In this document: piece after piece, positions 8,560 through 17,705 of the stretch
Layout: each line of letters starts with the position of its first letter
Position numbering within the stretch: the stretch's first letter is position 1
Assembly: GCF_900114245.1 (NCBI RefSeq)
Contig: NZ_FOSK01000001.1
Coordinates: forward strand, 434,001-498,000
Source: Pseudovibrio ascidiaceicola
GTDB lineage: Bacteria > Pseudomonadota > Alphaproteobacteria > Rhizobiales > Stappiaceae
Reading direction: 5' to 3'
Length of the DNA stretch: 64,000 nucleotides
Notes under the pieces: model-generated
What the model was told of the DNA's origin: nothing
Databases searched by the model: none
Seen by the model: only the letters and a program-made list of their open reading frames with translations
Translations under genes and position numbers: made by a program

Positions 8560-10209
8560 TTACCGTTGTTCGTTCTGCCAGTTAGGGTGTACCCACGCCT
8601 GCTTATCACTGGCAGGAAGCATACCTTTTCCGAGAATATGGTCTGCAGCCTTCTCACCAACCATGATGGAAGGTGCATTGAGGTTTCCGTTTGTAATCTG
8701 CGGGAAGATGGAGCTATCCGCAACACGCAAACCGTCAACACCAATCACACGGCATTCGCTGTCAACCACAGCAGTTTCATCATTCGAATCACCCATCTTA
8801 CAGGTGCCACATGGGTGGAACGCGCTCTCAACGTGTTCTTTGATGAAAGCATTCAATTGATCGTCGCTTTCAACGTCTTTGCCTGGTTGAATTTCCTTAC
8901 CGCGGAATGGATCAAACGCCTGCTGAGCGAAAAGCTCACGTGTCAGGCGAATGCACTGGCGGAAATCTTCCCAATCGTCTTCATGGCTCATGTAGTTGAA
9001 CAGCACATTCGGCTTGTCCATCGGGTCTGCAGATTGCAGCGTCACCGCACCGCGAGACTTGGAGCGCATCGGGCCAACATGAACCTGATAACCGTGGCCT
9101 TCAGCTGCCGCCTGCCCGTCATAACGAACCGCAAACGGCAGGAAGTGGAACTGAATGTCTGGGTACATCACGCCTGCTTTGGAGCGAATAAAGCCGCAGG
9201 TCTCAAAGTGGTTTGTGGTGCCTAGGCCAGATTTTGCCAGCTGCCACTGAGCTCCAATCACGCCTTTGGAAATCAGATTCCAGTGCTTGTAGAGCGTAAT
9301 TGGCTGAGTACAGGCCTGCTGAATATAGAGCTCCAGATGATCCTGAAGGTTCGCGCCAACGCCCTTGCGATCTGCAATCACATCAATGCCCAGAGCAGAC
9401 AGAGCCGCCGCATCACCGATGCCGGAATGCATCAGCAGCTTTGGTGAGTTGATGGAAGACGCAGAAACGACAACTTCACGGGAGCATTTGACCTGATGCA
9501 CCTGCCCGCCGCGCATATACTCAACGCCAACAGCACGTTTGCCTTCCGTAAGAATGCGATTGACGTGTGCGCCGGAGATGATCTCCAGATTTTCACGGCC
9601 TTTGATTGGCCAGAGATAAGCGTTGGAAGCGGACCAGCGACGGCCATTGTGAACCGTCATCTCCATATCGCCAAAGCCTTCCTGACGATAACCGTTGTAG
9701 TCGTCAGTTTTGGCGTAACCGGCCTCTTCACCAGCCTGTACAAAGGCATCGTAAAGCGGGCTCCAGCGTGTACCGCGAGAGACGTAGAGTGGGCCGGATT
9801 TCCCGCGCCAGTCTCCGTCTACTTCAGTATTCTCAAGGCGCTGGAAGTAAGGCAGAACGTCTTGGTAGCCCCAGCCTTTCGCACCCATTTCCTCCCAGCT
9901 GTCAAAGTCGCAGGCATTACCACGCACGTAGACCATGCCGTTGATGGAGGAAGAGCCGCCAATCACCTTACCGCGTGGCAAAGCAAGCTTGCGCCCGTCC
10001 AGATGCGGCTCAGGTGCGCTCTCATAACCCCAGTCATAACGGGACATGTTCATGGGATAGGACAAGGCAGCAGGCATCTGGATAAACGGACCAATATCCG
10101 AACCACCAAACTCCAGCAAAACCACCTTGTTTTGGGGATTTTCAGAAAGACGGTTTGCCAGGGCGCAACCGGCAGAGCCGGCGCCTACAATAATGAAATC
10201 TGCAGTCAT
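8560..10209 (-). CDS. betA: choline dehydrogenase
   Basis: GMC-family FAD oxidoreductase of 549 residues that converts choline to betaine aldehyde and is normally membrane-associated with electron transfer to the respiratory chain. The FAD dinucleotide-binding motif GAGSAG is at residues 9-14. The GMC signature [14 protein letters not shown] is near 83-96. The active-site histidine is in HPCGTCKMG near 465, and a C-terminal NGNLNAP motif follows. It lies 35 bases after betI and 15 bases before betB. A choline sulfatase gene (betC), common in rhizobial bet operons, is absent here. Confidence 0.95.
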   Translation of the reverse strand: MTADFIIVGAGSAGCALANRLSENPQNKVVLLEFGGSDIGPFIQMPAALSYPMNMSRYDWGYESAPEPHLDGRKLALPRGKVIGGSSSINGMVYVRGNACDFDSWEEMGAKGWGYQDVLPYFQRLENTEVDGDWRGKSGPLYVSRGTRWSPLYDAFVQAGEEAGYAKTDDYNGYRQEGFGDMEMTVHNGRRWSASNAYLWPIKGRENLEIISGAHVNRILTEGKRAVGVEYMRGGQVHQVKCSREVVVSASSINSPKLLMHSGIGDAAALSALGIDVIADRKGVGANLQDHLELYIQQACTQPITLYKHWNLISKGVIGAQWQLAKSGLGTTNHFETCGFIRSKAGVMYPDIQFHFLPFAVRYDGQAAAEGHGYQVHVGPMRSKSRGAVTLQSADPMDKPNVLFNYMSHEDDWEDFRQCIRLTRELFAQQAFDPFRGKEIQPGKDVESDDQLNAFIKEHVESAFHPCGTCKMGDSNDETAVVDSECRVIGVDGLRVADSSIFPQITNGNLNAPSIMVGEKAADHILGKGMLPASDKQAWVHPNWQNEQR

Positions 10210-10244
10210 TGTATTCTCTTGGGCTTGAAGCCGTATTCCAGTTA

Positions 10245-10847
10245 TTATTGTGCGGTTTCTGTCGTTTCAAAGCTGTCGAAACACTTCTTCACGTAGTCCT
10301 GAACCAGCATTGTTGCCGGTGATCCGTCAGGTCGGTTTGTCGTCAGCACGCATTGCAGCCACAACCCGTCAATCATCGCTGCAGTGCCTTCCGCAGCTGT
10401 GATTGCTGTCTCACGGTCCGTGACGCGATGGTACTCCGCAGTCAGGTTCGAAATCAGCCGTCGATGATAGATCTGAAGCAACCGGCGTGTTCCGGGTTCA
10501 GTCCGTGCCACCACATAAAACGCAAACCACGCCGAGATAACGGAGGGCTGAAACTGCTCATCGCTGAAGTTGGTATGGATGATCGCATCGATCCGCTCCA
10601 TAGGGGTTTTCGTCTTCAGCAAGCGTTTGCGGGATTGCTTGCTCAAGTCCGTCAGCAAAAAGCTCATGGTCGCGTTGAAGACAGCTGCCTTCGAGCCAAA
10701 GTAGTGATGTGGCAGGCCCGTCGAAACGCCGGCATTCTTGGCAATATCTGCCATAGTCGTTGCTGCGTACCCCTTTTCATGGATCGCTTTGATCGTCGCC
10801 ATAATTATCGAGGTTTTGCGTTCCTCTTCCATTCCGACTTTAGGCAT
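10245..10847 (-). CDS. betI: choline-responsive TetR-family repressor BetI
   Basis: TetR-family DNA-binding repressor of about 200 residues that in known systems represses bet genes and is relieved by choline. I choose the ATG giving [11 protein letters not shown], the N-terminus typical of BetI, rather than the GTG 15 bases upstream, which has no usable ribosome site. The helix-turn-helix is in [23 protein letters not shown] near residues 31-53. The C-terminal ligand domain is of usual length. It is the first gene of the betIAB operon and divergent from choXWV. A palindromic operator lies 31 bases upstream of the start, which suggests autoregulation and control of the operon. Confidence 0.93.
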   Translation of the reverse strand: MPKVGMEEERKTSIIMATIKAIHEKGYAATTMADIAKNAGVSTGLPHHYFGSKAAVFNATMSFLLTDLSKQSRKRLLKTKTPMERIDAIIHTNFSDEQFQPSVISAWFAFYVVARTEPGTRRLLQIYHRRLISNLTAEYHRVTDRETAITAAEGTAAMIDGLWLQCVLTTNRPDGSPATMLVQDYVKKCFDSFETTETAQ

Positions 10848-10871
10848 TTGCGCCGAACTCACTCCAAGATT

Positions 10872-10900
10872 ATTTTTATTGAACGTTCAATCAATAAAAA
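10872..10900. promoter_or_regulatory. probable BetI operator
   Basis: ATTGAACGTTCAAT at 10878-10891 is a perfect 14-base palindrome flanked by A/T tracts. Read on the minus strand, the region gives TATTGATTGAACGTTCAATA, close to my recollection of the dyad bound by BetI in the E. coli bet regulatory region. It lies between betI and choX, near the expected betI promoter. Binding is inferred. Confidence 0.7.
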
Positions 10901-11119
10901 TAGTTCTTAGAACATTTCGGAGCTTTTGAAAAGTATTGCACTCAGATTTATCGTAATTAATATCTGACGGAGAGGTTGCCTTTAGTCCATCGGGTGTTTA
11001 TTAGCTTTAGTGAACGAAGGAATTTGAAAATTTAATTATCGCCTAGGTAGTGTTTAGGACATGTTTTCTGCACAATTCTACGGCTCTATTAAATAAATAT
11101 CGAAATTGGGGAGATTTAC

Positions 11120-12076
11120 ATGAGTGTTGCTAGTGGCCTGATAAAGAAACTTTCTACTTCTGCTTCAGTACTATTACTAATCACTGGGTCAGCTCTCGCC
11201 GCAGAAGCGGAAGCCTGTAAAACCGTACGCTTCTCCGACGTGGGCTGGACAGACATCACCGCAACCACCGCCACAGCGACTTCTGTGCTGGATGCGCTTG
11301 GTTACGAAACAGACGTAAAAGTACTTTCCGTTCCAGTCACTTATGCGTCTCTCGCCAACAATGATATTGATGTATTCCTTGGCAACTGGATGCCAACAAT
11401 GGAAGCTGATATCGCGAAATATCGTGAAGCTGGCACCGTTGATACTGTTCAAACCAACCTGACTGGCGCCAAGTATACTTTGGCTGTTCCTAAGTATACC
11501 TATGACAAGGGTTTGAAGGACTTTGCGGACATCGCAAAATTCTCTGGAGACCTTGATGGCGAGATCTACGGCATTGAAGCAGGTAACGACGGTAACCGTC
11601 TGATCCTTGATATGATCGAGAAAAACGCGTTCGGTCTCAACAAAATCGACCTCGTCGAATCATCCGAAGCTGGCATGCTGTCCCAGGTCGCGCGTAAAAC
11701 CCGCAAGAAACAGGACATCGTCTTCCTCGGTTGGGCTCCGCACCCAATGAATTCCAATTTTGAGCTGGAGTACCTCACCGGTGGTGACGAGTTCTTCGGT
11801 CCAAACTTCGGTGGCGCTGACGTTCTGACCAACACCCGCGCAGGTTACTCTGCTGAGTGTGCGAACATGGGCAAATTCCTTCAGAACCTCACCTTCTCCC
11901 TGCAGATGGAGAACGAGATCATGAACGGCATCCTGAACGATGGTGAAGAGCCAACAGACGCAGCAACAGCATGGATCAAGAAGAACCCTGAGGTTCTTGA
12001 TAAATGGCTGGCTGGCGTAACGACTTTTGACGGTAAAGACGGCCTTGCTGCTGCAAAGGCTGCATTCGGCCTCTAA
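11120..12076 (+). CDS. choX: choline ABC transporter substrate-binding protein
   Basis: Periplasmic binding protein of 318 residues from the glycine betaine/choline OpuAC-type family. Residues 1-28 form a signal peptide ending in ALA-AEAEA. Aromatic residues expected to cage the quaternary ammonium group are present in VGWTD, LGNWMPTM and GWAPHPMN. The adjacent choline oxidation genes argue for choline rather than betaine as ligand. A GGGGAG ribosome site precedes the ATG. It is the first gene of choXWV, separated from choW by 206 bases that hold two hairpins, consistent with higher expression of the binding protein. Confidence 0.92.
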   Translation: MSVASGLIKKLSTSASVLLLITGSALAAEAEACKTVRFSDVGWTDITATTATATSVLDALGYETDVKVLSVPVTYASLANNDIDVFLGNWMPTMEADIAKYREAGTVDTVQTNLTGAKYTLAVPKYTYDKGLKDFADIAKFSGDLDGEIYGIEAGNDGNRLILDMIEKNAFGLNKIDLVESSEAGMLSQVARKTRKKQDIVFLGWAPHPMNSNFELEYLTGGDEFFGPNFGGADVLTNTRAGYSAECANMGKFLQNLTFSLQMENEIMNGILNDGEEPTDAATAWIKKNPEVLDKWLAGVTTFDGKDGLAAAKAAFGL

Positions 12077-12099
12077 GGGTCATTACCGAGCATGAATTG

Positions 12100-12133
12100 A
12101 GAGGCGGATGCGATACACTCGCAGTCCGCCTCT
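12100..12133 (+). other. hairpin after choX
   Basis: AGAGGCGGA at 12100-12108 pairs with TCCGCCTCT at 12125-12133. An inner TGCGA/TCGCA stem (12109-12113 with 12119-12123) extends it, with one bulged G. No run of T follows, so it resembles an mRNA-stabilising or attenuating hairpin more than a full terminator. Confidence 0.65.
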
Positions 12134-12135
12134 TA

Positions 12136-12180
12136 GCGCATTATTCCAGAACACTCCGACAGCTGGAATAACCATTGCGC
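12136..12180 (+). other. second inverted repeat between choX and choW
   Basis: TTATTCCAG at 12141-12149 and CTGGAATAA at 12163-12171 form a perfect 9-bp inverted repeat. Outer GCGCA (12136-12140) and TGCGC (12176-12180) can extend it. It may act with the preceding hairpin to protect the choX transcript, or be an operator. No choice can be made from sequence alone. Confidence 0.5.
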
Positions 12181-12282
12181 ACGGGGGCAAGCTGCTTGTC
12201 GGTACCAATAATTTTGTATCCTGCCCTACAAATGAAATGACGTTAACGCGTTGACACACAATAACAAAATCTGAGGTTTCCC

Positions 12283-13131
12283 GTGGAGTGGCTAACAGAG
12301 CACAAACTACCCATCGGCAAATGGGCCAAGTGGGGAGTTGACTGGCTCACCGACAATGCAAGTGGCTTTTTCGATGCGATTTCCGTTGCAATCGAATGGC
12401 TCATCGACAGTGTACTATGGGTTCTACAAGCCCCTCACCCGCTCGGCATTGTGGTCATTGCCACAGCTTTGGCCTTTGTGGTCAGAAGATCCTTCGTCTT
12501 TTCAGCATTCGTTGCGGTGAGCCTGCTGCTCATCATCAACCAGGGCTATTGGGATGAAACCACAGAAACGCTGGCGCTGATCCTCAGCTCCACCTTCATC
12601 TGTATGTTGATTGGTATTCCGGTCGGCGTTTACTCAGCACATCACCCTAAGTTCTTCTCATGGGTACGCCCTGTGCTGGACTTGATGCAGACAATTCCTA
12701 CGTTTGTTTATCTGATCCCTGCGTTGATCCTTTTTGGTCTTGGCGTAGTTCCGGGCCTGATCTCAACAGTCGTTTTCGCTCTGCCCGCTTCAATCCGCCT
12801 GACACAGATTGGTGTTGCCTCGACGCCGCTGCACCTGCTCGAAGCTGGTGAAGCCTTTGGCGCCACTTACTGGCAGAAGCTCTTTAAAATTGAGCTGCCA
12901 TACGCCCTGCCAAACATCATGGCTGGCTTGACGCAAACCATCATGTTGTCACTGTCCATGGTTGTGATCGCTGCCCTTGTTGGCGCGGACGGCCTTGGTG
13001 TTCCAACACTTCGTGCGTTGAACACAGTGAACATCGCAAAAGGATTTGAGGTTGGTATTGCAATCGTGCTGATTGCTATTGTGCTTGACCGTTTCTTCAA
13101 GAGCTCAGAAGAAAAGGGCAGCAAAAAATGA
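12283..13131 (+). CDS. choW: choline ABC transporter permease
   Basis: ProW-type inner-membrane permease of 282 residues. Several membrane helices are visible, for example PLGIVVIATALAFVV near residue 47 and LALILSSTFICMLIGIPVGVY near 87. The cytoplasmic EAA-type coupling loop EAGEAFGATYWQKLFKIELP lies near 186-205. Translation starts at GTG, supported by GAGG about 9 bases upstream. The 3' end overlaps choV by four bases (ATGA), which indicates coupled translation of permease and ATPase. Confidence 0.93.
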   Translation: MEWLTEHKLPIGKWAKWGVDWLTDNASGFFDAISVAIEWLIDSVLWVLQAPHPLGIVVIATALAFVVRRSFVFSAFVAVSLLLIINQGYWDETTETLALILSSTFICMLIGIPVGVYSAHHPKFFSWVRPVLDLMQTIPTFVYLIPALILFGLGVVPGLISTVVFALPASIRLTQIGVASTPLHLLEAGEAFGATYWQKLFKIELPYALPNIMAGLTQTIMLSLSMVVIAALVGADGLGVPTLRALNTVNIAKGFEVGIAIVLIAIVLDRFFKSSEEKGSKK

Positions 13132-14171
13132 CCAATCCTGTTGTTTCCTTCAAAAACCTGTCCATCGTCTTTGGTGATCAGCCCGATGCTGCCCTGCCCC
13201 TGATTGATGCAGGCAAAGACCGCGCTGAGATTCAGGAGCAAACCGGCCAGCTGGTTGGTGTTGCCAATGCGACCTTCGACATCCAGCAAGGCGAGCTTCT
13301 CGTTCTCATGGGCCTGTCCGGCTCGGGCAAATCCACCCTGCTCCGCGCCATCAATGGCCTTAACAAGGTCTGCCGTGGTGAAGTGCTCGTTGCTGACGAC
13401 GGTGAACAAGTAAACCCAACCACCTGCTCTACCGCACGCCTGCGCAAACTGCGCCGCGAACGTGTTGCCATGGTGTTCCAGCAGTTCGGCTTGCTGCCTT
13501 GGCGTACAGTCCGAGACAACGTTGGCTTCGGTTTGGAACTCTCCGGTATTCCTAAGATCCAGCGTCTGGAACGTGTCGAAGAGCAGCTGGAACTTGTCGG
13601 TCTTGGCGGCTGGGGTGATAAATACGTGCATGAGCTTTCTGGCGGTATGCAGCAGCGTGTTGGTCTGGCGCGTGCATTCGCAACAGACGCGCCAATCCTG
13701 CTGATGGATGAGCCGTTCTCTGCACTCGATCCTCTCATTCGCAGCCGTCTGCAGGATGAGCTGCTGGAACTGCAGGAAAGATTGCACAGAACCATCGTGT
13801 TCGTGAGCCATGATCTCGACGAAGCCGCCAAAATCGGCAACCGGATTGCCATCATGGAAGGCGGTCATGTGGTGCAGATCGGTACTCCGCAGGAAATCGT
13901 GAAGAAACCAGCGGATGAGTACGTTGAGTCCTTCGTTGCGCACATGAACCCGCTCAATGTTCTGCACGCTGAAGACATCATGACTGACCTCTCGCAGATG
14001 AGTGCTGATGTGATCGTGAGCGTTGAAGAGATGCCAAAGTGCACAGCAAAGCAGATGATCCGCGAAGTGATTGAAATGAAACGCCACAGCGCAGGTCCAA
14101 TCGCGGTTTATCGCGGAGACCGCCCGGTCGGCATCATTCGCGAACAGGAAATCATGGACTGCTTCGTTTAG
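13128..14171 (+). CDS. choV: choline ABC transporter ATP-binding protein
   Basis: ProV/OpuAA-type ATPase of 347 residues that powers choline import. Walker A is GLSGSGKST near residues 62-70, the signature LSGGMQQRVGLARA near 170, and Walker B ILLMDEPFSALD near 190. As in glycine-betaine-type ATPases, about 45 extra N-terminal residues precede the first ABC strands. The C-terminal 80 residues are a reduced CBS-like tail (DRPVGIIREQEIMD). The gene overlaps choW by four bases and is followed by a strong terminator. Confidence 0.93.
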   Translation: MTNPVVSFKNLSIVFGDQPDAALPLIDAGKDRAEIQEQTGQLVGVANATFDIQQGELLVLMGLSGSGKSTLLRAINGLNKVCRGEVLVADDGEQVNPTTCSTARLRKLRRERVAMVFQQFGLLPWRTVRDNVGFGLELSGIPKIQRLERVEEQLELVGLGGWGDKYVHELSGGMQQRVGLARAFATDAPILLMDEPFSALDPLIRSRLQDELLELQERLHRTIVFVSHDLDEAAKIGNRIAIMEGGHVVQIGTPQEIVKKPADEYVESFVAHMNPLNVLHAEDIMTDLSQMSADVIVSVEEMPKCTAKQMIREVIEMKRHSAGPIAVYRGDRPVGIIREQEIMDCFV

Positions 14172-14194
14172 GACGAAGAACATTCATCGATTCT

Positions 14195-14229
14195 AAACAG
14201 GCGCATCTGCAAAGATGCGCCTGTTTTCG
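14195..14229 (+). terminator. rho-independent terminator of choXWV
   Basis: A 12-bp perfect stem, ACAGGCGCATCT (14197-14208) with AGATGCGCCTGT (14213-14224), closes a GCAA tetraloop and is followed by TTTCGTT. It lies 26 bases after the choV stop. Confidence 0.9.
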
Positions 14230-14371
14230 TTAACCTAAGAAATCTTCAGGCATTCGCGGCCTAAGAGTTGCTTTAGAAGAATAGTGCTCACTCAGCTTTC
14301 GAGTGTTTGCATATTTTGACGAGTGGAATTACAGAGAAAGACGTTTTTATTTAAAAATTTTGGATCGTGCC

Positions 14372-15532
14372 ATGACTATTGAAGTTGCTCAGGGAAATCC
14401 GGGTTCACCAAAGCGGAGTTATATCCTCTTTTCTGGCGGTTCGTTCTTCGGACGTATTATAGCATGGGTCACTCTGACGGTTGCCACGCTGGGTATTTAC
14501 CGCTTCTGGGCGATGACGGGCCTGCGCAGATCTCTTTGGTCCGCGACCCATCTGGAAGGTGATCATCTTCGCTACCATGGCACGGGCAAAGAGCTTTTCA
14601 TTGGTTTCCTAATTGCTCTGGCGATCCTGATACCATTCTATGCGCTTGGTTTCGGCCTTCAGTTTATGGGGCCGATTGCAACAATCGTTGGTTTCGGTAT
14701 CATGTTTGTTGTTGGTTTTCTGCTGACACCCTACGCACTGTTCCGCCGCCGCCGATATCTGTTGACCCGCACGAGCTGGCGCGGGATTCGCTTCCACATG
14801 CAAGGCTCTGCATGGCGTTATGTAGGCGCATGGCTTTTCTGGACTATCTTATCAGTCATTACTCTGGGTATCGCTTTACCATGGCGCATGGCCAAGCTGG
14901 ACAGAATGTTGACTGAAGTCAGTTACTTTGGGAACCAGCGGTTCAGTTATTCAGCAACCGCAAAGGACTATTTTGATGCTCTGATACCTGTTTATGCAAT
15001 CACACTACTACCCACTGCATTTATCTTGATTGCAGCGGTATATACTCAAGGTAAAGCCCTCGCCTTCCTGCCGCTCGTAATTTTGTTATCTATGCTTCTC
15101 TGGCCTCTTGCCATGGCGAGAATCTTTCGCCTTCAAACCAACTCAACTAAGATCGGCGATGTCGGCTTTGAGAGCTATATTGGTGCTTCCAAGTTCTATG
15201 GAGCCTACATTATTCATGGCGTGCTCGTCGGCGTGGGTGTCTCAATTGTAGGTGCGATTGGTACTGTGTTAGCGCTAACCGTTGGAGTTCAACTAGAGCC
15301 GCAGAATGGCTTTTTCAGCCTGGCTTTCCTGCCAGTTTTTGCCCTTTATTATGGCGTTTTGCTATTCGCGAATATGATGGTTTTGCAAGTTATGCTGTTT
15401 GAGTGGAAGATGAGCAGCATGGTGGTCATCAACGCGCACAGCGTAAAGGATGCAATTGCTGCTGGTGATTTGGAAAATGCAGTCGGCATGGGGCTCGCTG
15501 ATACACTTGATGCAGGATTTGAAGTGATCTGA
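14372..15532 (+). CDS. DUF898 (YjgN-like) polytopic membrane protein
   Basis: Multi-pass inner-membrane protein of about 386 residues that resembles the DUF898/YjgN family, whose function is unknown. It contains two related halves, each with an FxGxxxxY-type start, membrane helices and an RxR-rich cytoplasmic turn such as ALFRRRRYLL. I prefer the ATG giving MTIEVAQGNPGSP, because an upstream in-frame GTG at 14303 adds 23 residues with no family character and no ribosome site. It ends 2 bases before an M48 protease gene, so the two are almost certainly co-transcribed and may act together in the envelope. Confidence 0.8.
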   Translation: MTIEVAQGNPGSPKRSYILFSGGSFFGRIIAWVTLTVATLGIYRFWAMTGLRRSLWSATHLEGDHLRYHGTGKELFIGFLIALAILIPFYALGFGLQFMGPIATIVGFGIMFVVGFLLTPYALFRRRRYLLTRTSWRGIRFHMQGSAWRYVGAWLFWTILSVITLGIALPWRMAKLDRMLTEVSYFGNQRFSYSATAKDYFDALIPVYAITLLPTAFILIAAVYTQGKALAFLPLVILLSMLLWPLAMARIFRLQTNSTKIGDVGFESYIGASKFYGAYIIHGVLVGVGVSIVGAIGTVLALTVGVQLEPQNGFFSLAFLPVFALYYGVLLFANMMVLQVMLFEWKMSSMVVINAHSVKDAIAAGDLENAVGMGLADTLDAGFEVI

Positions 15533-15534
15533 CC

Positions 15535-16653
15535 ATGAAGCTACTGCTTGGAAACGCTGAGTTTTTTGACGGCACTTCTGCCGCTGTACGCAACTGTCAG
15601 ATCTGGTTTGACTACGATGAGATGATCCTGACAGATCTGGCGAGCGATCAGGAGTATACGCGATGGTCTGCAGCGAAGCTGCTCTGCGACTGGACATCTC
15701 CATCTGTTATGGTCGTGGAGGTGAATAAGCCCACCAGCACCGCCTACGTCAAAATCACGGATGTAGAGACTGCAAAATCCGTTGAACGCAAAATTCGTTT
15801 GGTAGCAGGGCTTCCTAAGCGTGAAAACACAAAGAAAATTGTGTTCGGCAGCTTGGCATCCATTGCCCTAATCGCAGTCGCTCTGATCTTTTTCCTGCCT
15901 GCCTTCTCAAAATACGCGGTTCACAACGTGCCAAAGTCCTGGGAAGCAGAGCTTGGCAAGAACGTTGAAGAAACACTGATCCCGGCTTTGAGTGAAGAGA
16001 AGATCTGTAAGGCATCAACGGGTCAGGCCGCTTTGGAGCAAATGGCAAAACGCCTCACAAAAGGCATGGATCTGCCGTTTGATCCGGTGATGACGGTAGT
16101 TGAAAGTAAAATACCCAATGCTTTCGCCCTTCCCGGTGGCAGGATCACCATTCTCTCCAAAACGTTGGAAGTGGTTGACAGTCCTGATGAACTGGCCGCC
16201 GTTCTGGCGCATGAGCTTGGCCATGTCAAACACCGTCACTCCATGCAGCAGCTCATCAATGTAGCAGGCACAGGTATCGTCTTTTCCATGTTTATCGGAG
16301 ACTTCACCGGCGGCAGCATCATCGCCAGTGTGGGTGAAGCTATGCTCGACAGTTCTTATTCCAGAGATATGGAGCGCGAAGCTGACTTGTTTGCGGTCCA
16401 GATGCTGGAAAATGCAGGCGTAGACCCAACCGGATTGGCCAGCTTCCTCGAGAAAATCTCGAAGGAGCACCACGACGAGAATGCCATCTCACAGGCTTTG
16501 GGCTTCCTCTCCAGCCACCCACCGACGAAAGAGCGCGTGGATACGCTGAATGAGATTGCTGATCCGGAAGCACCAAAAAATCCGGTCCTCAACAAGTGGC
16601 AGTGGGAAAGCTTGAAAAACATCTGCTCTGAAACAGCAGAGTTGAGCGCATAA
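15535..16653 (+). CDS. membrane-anchored M48-family metalloprotease
   Basis: Zinc protease of 372 residues. An unusual N-terminal domain of about 95 residues (MKLLLGNAEFFDG to about AGLPKR) precedes one membrane helix at about 102-124. The peptidase domain carries HELGH at 226-230 and the third zinc ligand Glu282 in READLFAVQ. The layout resembles bacterial M48 proteases such as BepA/YcaL/LoiP in the catalytic core but not at the N-terminus. Topology places the catalytic domain in the periplasm. It starts 2 bases after the DUF898 gene, suggesting a functional pair. The natural substrate is unknown. Confidence 0.88.
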   Translation: MKLLLGNAEFFDGTSAAVRNCQIWFDYDEMILTDLASDQEYTRWSAAKLLCDWTSPSVMVVEVNKPTSTAYVKITDVETAKSVERKIRLVAGLPKRENTKKIVFGSLASIALIAVALIFFLPAFSKYAVHNVPKSWEAELGKNVEETLIPALSEEKICKASTGQAALEQMAKRLTKGMDLPFDPVMTVVESKIPNAFALPGGRITILSKTLEVVDSPDELAAVLAHELGHVKHRHSMQQLINVAGTGIVFSMFIGDFTGGSIIASVGEAMLDSSYSRDMEREADLFAVQMLENAGVDPTGLASFLEKISKEHHDENAISQALGFLSSHPPTKERVDTLNEIADPEAPKNPVLNKWQWESLKNICSETAELSA

Positions 16654-16660
16654 GATTAAG

Positions 16661-16685
16661 TGGCTGGGAACCAAACCCCCAGCCA
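16661..16685. terminator. hairpin between convergent genes
   Basis: TGGCTGGG (16661-16668) pairs with CCCAGCCA (16678-16685) over a 9-base loop in the 42-base gap between the M48 protease gene and the hydrolase gene on the other strand. T-runs are lacking, so terminator activity is uncertain. Confidence 0.45.
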
Positions 16686-16695
16686 TAAAGCGACA

Positions 16696-17658
16696 TTAAT
16701 CCAACAACTTGCCCAACCTCACGGCAGTCTTGCCAACCAGCAGGCGACGACTTGGCATAATGAGCACGCAGTTGTCGTGTGGTGTTGTAACTGGCGTGTC
16801 CCCATCCATCGCGATCACTGTTCCTTTCTCGGCAATCACCTCCATCCCGAGGTAATCTTCACTGAAACGGAAGCTCTCATTCTGAACCGTAACAGGGGCC
16901 ACGATTTCTATCGTCTTTTGCGGAACCAGCGGTGGCTGCTCAGCAAGAAATGCCTCGCCAAAATCAGCTGACACGCATTCTGTTGCGCGCAGGAACCGGA
17001 TAGACGCTGCAATTGCCCGCGGCCCAGCTGCAGCTTCCCAATGTTGTCCGGCTTCCAGCAAAAGAGCGGCCTTTGGACTGGTCGGCTCGCCAAACCCATC
17101 ATAATCACGCAGTCGTTTACCTTCCGCATGGCCAGAGTCGCAAATAATCCATTCAGGATCAGCCACTTGCTTGGCTAAAGCTCGGCCTTTTTCTTGGTCT
17201 CCAGCCAGCATCAGCGGCGCATTTTTGTGCTGCATGCTGTGCAGGTCGAGCAGGTAATCAACGGTTTCAACAACAGGGCGAACCTCGCGCGCGCGCTCAA
17301 GTTCACGCGTGACTTCAGGGCCATTCAGCGAACAGTTTTGCCAGACACGATTGAAATCCTGATCCAGATACCGCGAAGCAGTTGGGTCATTCCGATCAAA
17401 TGAGTTGTAAGCCGCCACGTTCATAAAAGCGAAGCTCAGCTTGCCTTGAACAGGGCGAACTTCCTGCTTGAACAACCAATCCAGAGCAACCGCACCACAC
17501 GGCTCATTGCCATGCACAAGCGCAGATATCATCACATGAGGGCCAGCAGTGCCGGAATCAAACGTGGTGATCCAGTCCACTCCGGTATTGCCGACTTTAT
17601 AGGGCAGGATATCAGGGAAATCGATTTCGATAGGGTAAGCTGTACTTTCAATAATCAT
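16696..17658 (-). CDS. succinylglutamate desuccinylase/aspartoacylase-family zinc hydrolase
   Basis: Zinc-dependent deacylase or carboxypeptidase-like enzyme of 320 residues from the AstE/AspA (M14-related) group. The zinc-binding HGNE motif appears in SALVHGNEPCGA near residue 48 and the second histidine in LLDLHSMQ near 141. An R-N-type NRVW segment lies near 107. A C-terminal beta-barrel with VAPV follows, as in aspartoacylases. It is directly downstream of a LysR-type gene on the same strand and divergent from a peptide-type transporter operon, which suggests it cleaves an imported N-acyl amino acid or modified peptide. The exact substrate cannot be read from sequence. Confidence 0.82.
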   Translation of the reverse strand: MIIESTAYPIEIDFPDILPYKVGNTGVDWITTFDSGTAGPHVMISALVHGNEPCGAVALDWLFKQEVRPVQGKLSFAFMNVAAYNSFDRNDPTASRYLDQDFNRVWQNCSLNGPEVTRELERAREVRPVVETVDYLLDLHSMQHKNAPLMLAGDQEKGRALAKQVADPEWIICDSGHAEGKRLRDYDGFGEPTSPKAALLLEAGQHWEAAAGPRAIAASIRFLRATECVSADFGEAFLAEQPPLVPQKTIEIVAPVTVQNESFRFSEDYLGMEVIAEKGTVIAMDGDTPVTTPHDNCVLIMPSRRLLVGKTAVRLGKLLD

Positions 17659-17705
17659 GGCAATGGTCCTTGAAAAGCAAAGGTCACACCAGCCTCAAAA
17701 CGCAT

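Noticed and set aside
7636-9225. A 529-codon open frame antisense to betB and betA
   Set aside because: It spans two well-supported genes, has no family resemblance and its composition is that of a reverse-complement translation.
10848-10862. GTG start that would lengthen BetI by five residues
   Set aside because: The GGA lies directly against the GTG, leaving no spacing for a ribosome site, and the family N-terminus MPKVGM begins at the later ATG.
12867-14183. A 438-codon open frame antisense to choW and choV
   Set aside because: It covers the ends of two coupled transporter genes with clear ATPase and permease motifs. No ribosome site or recognisable domain is seen.
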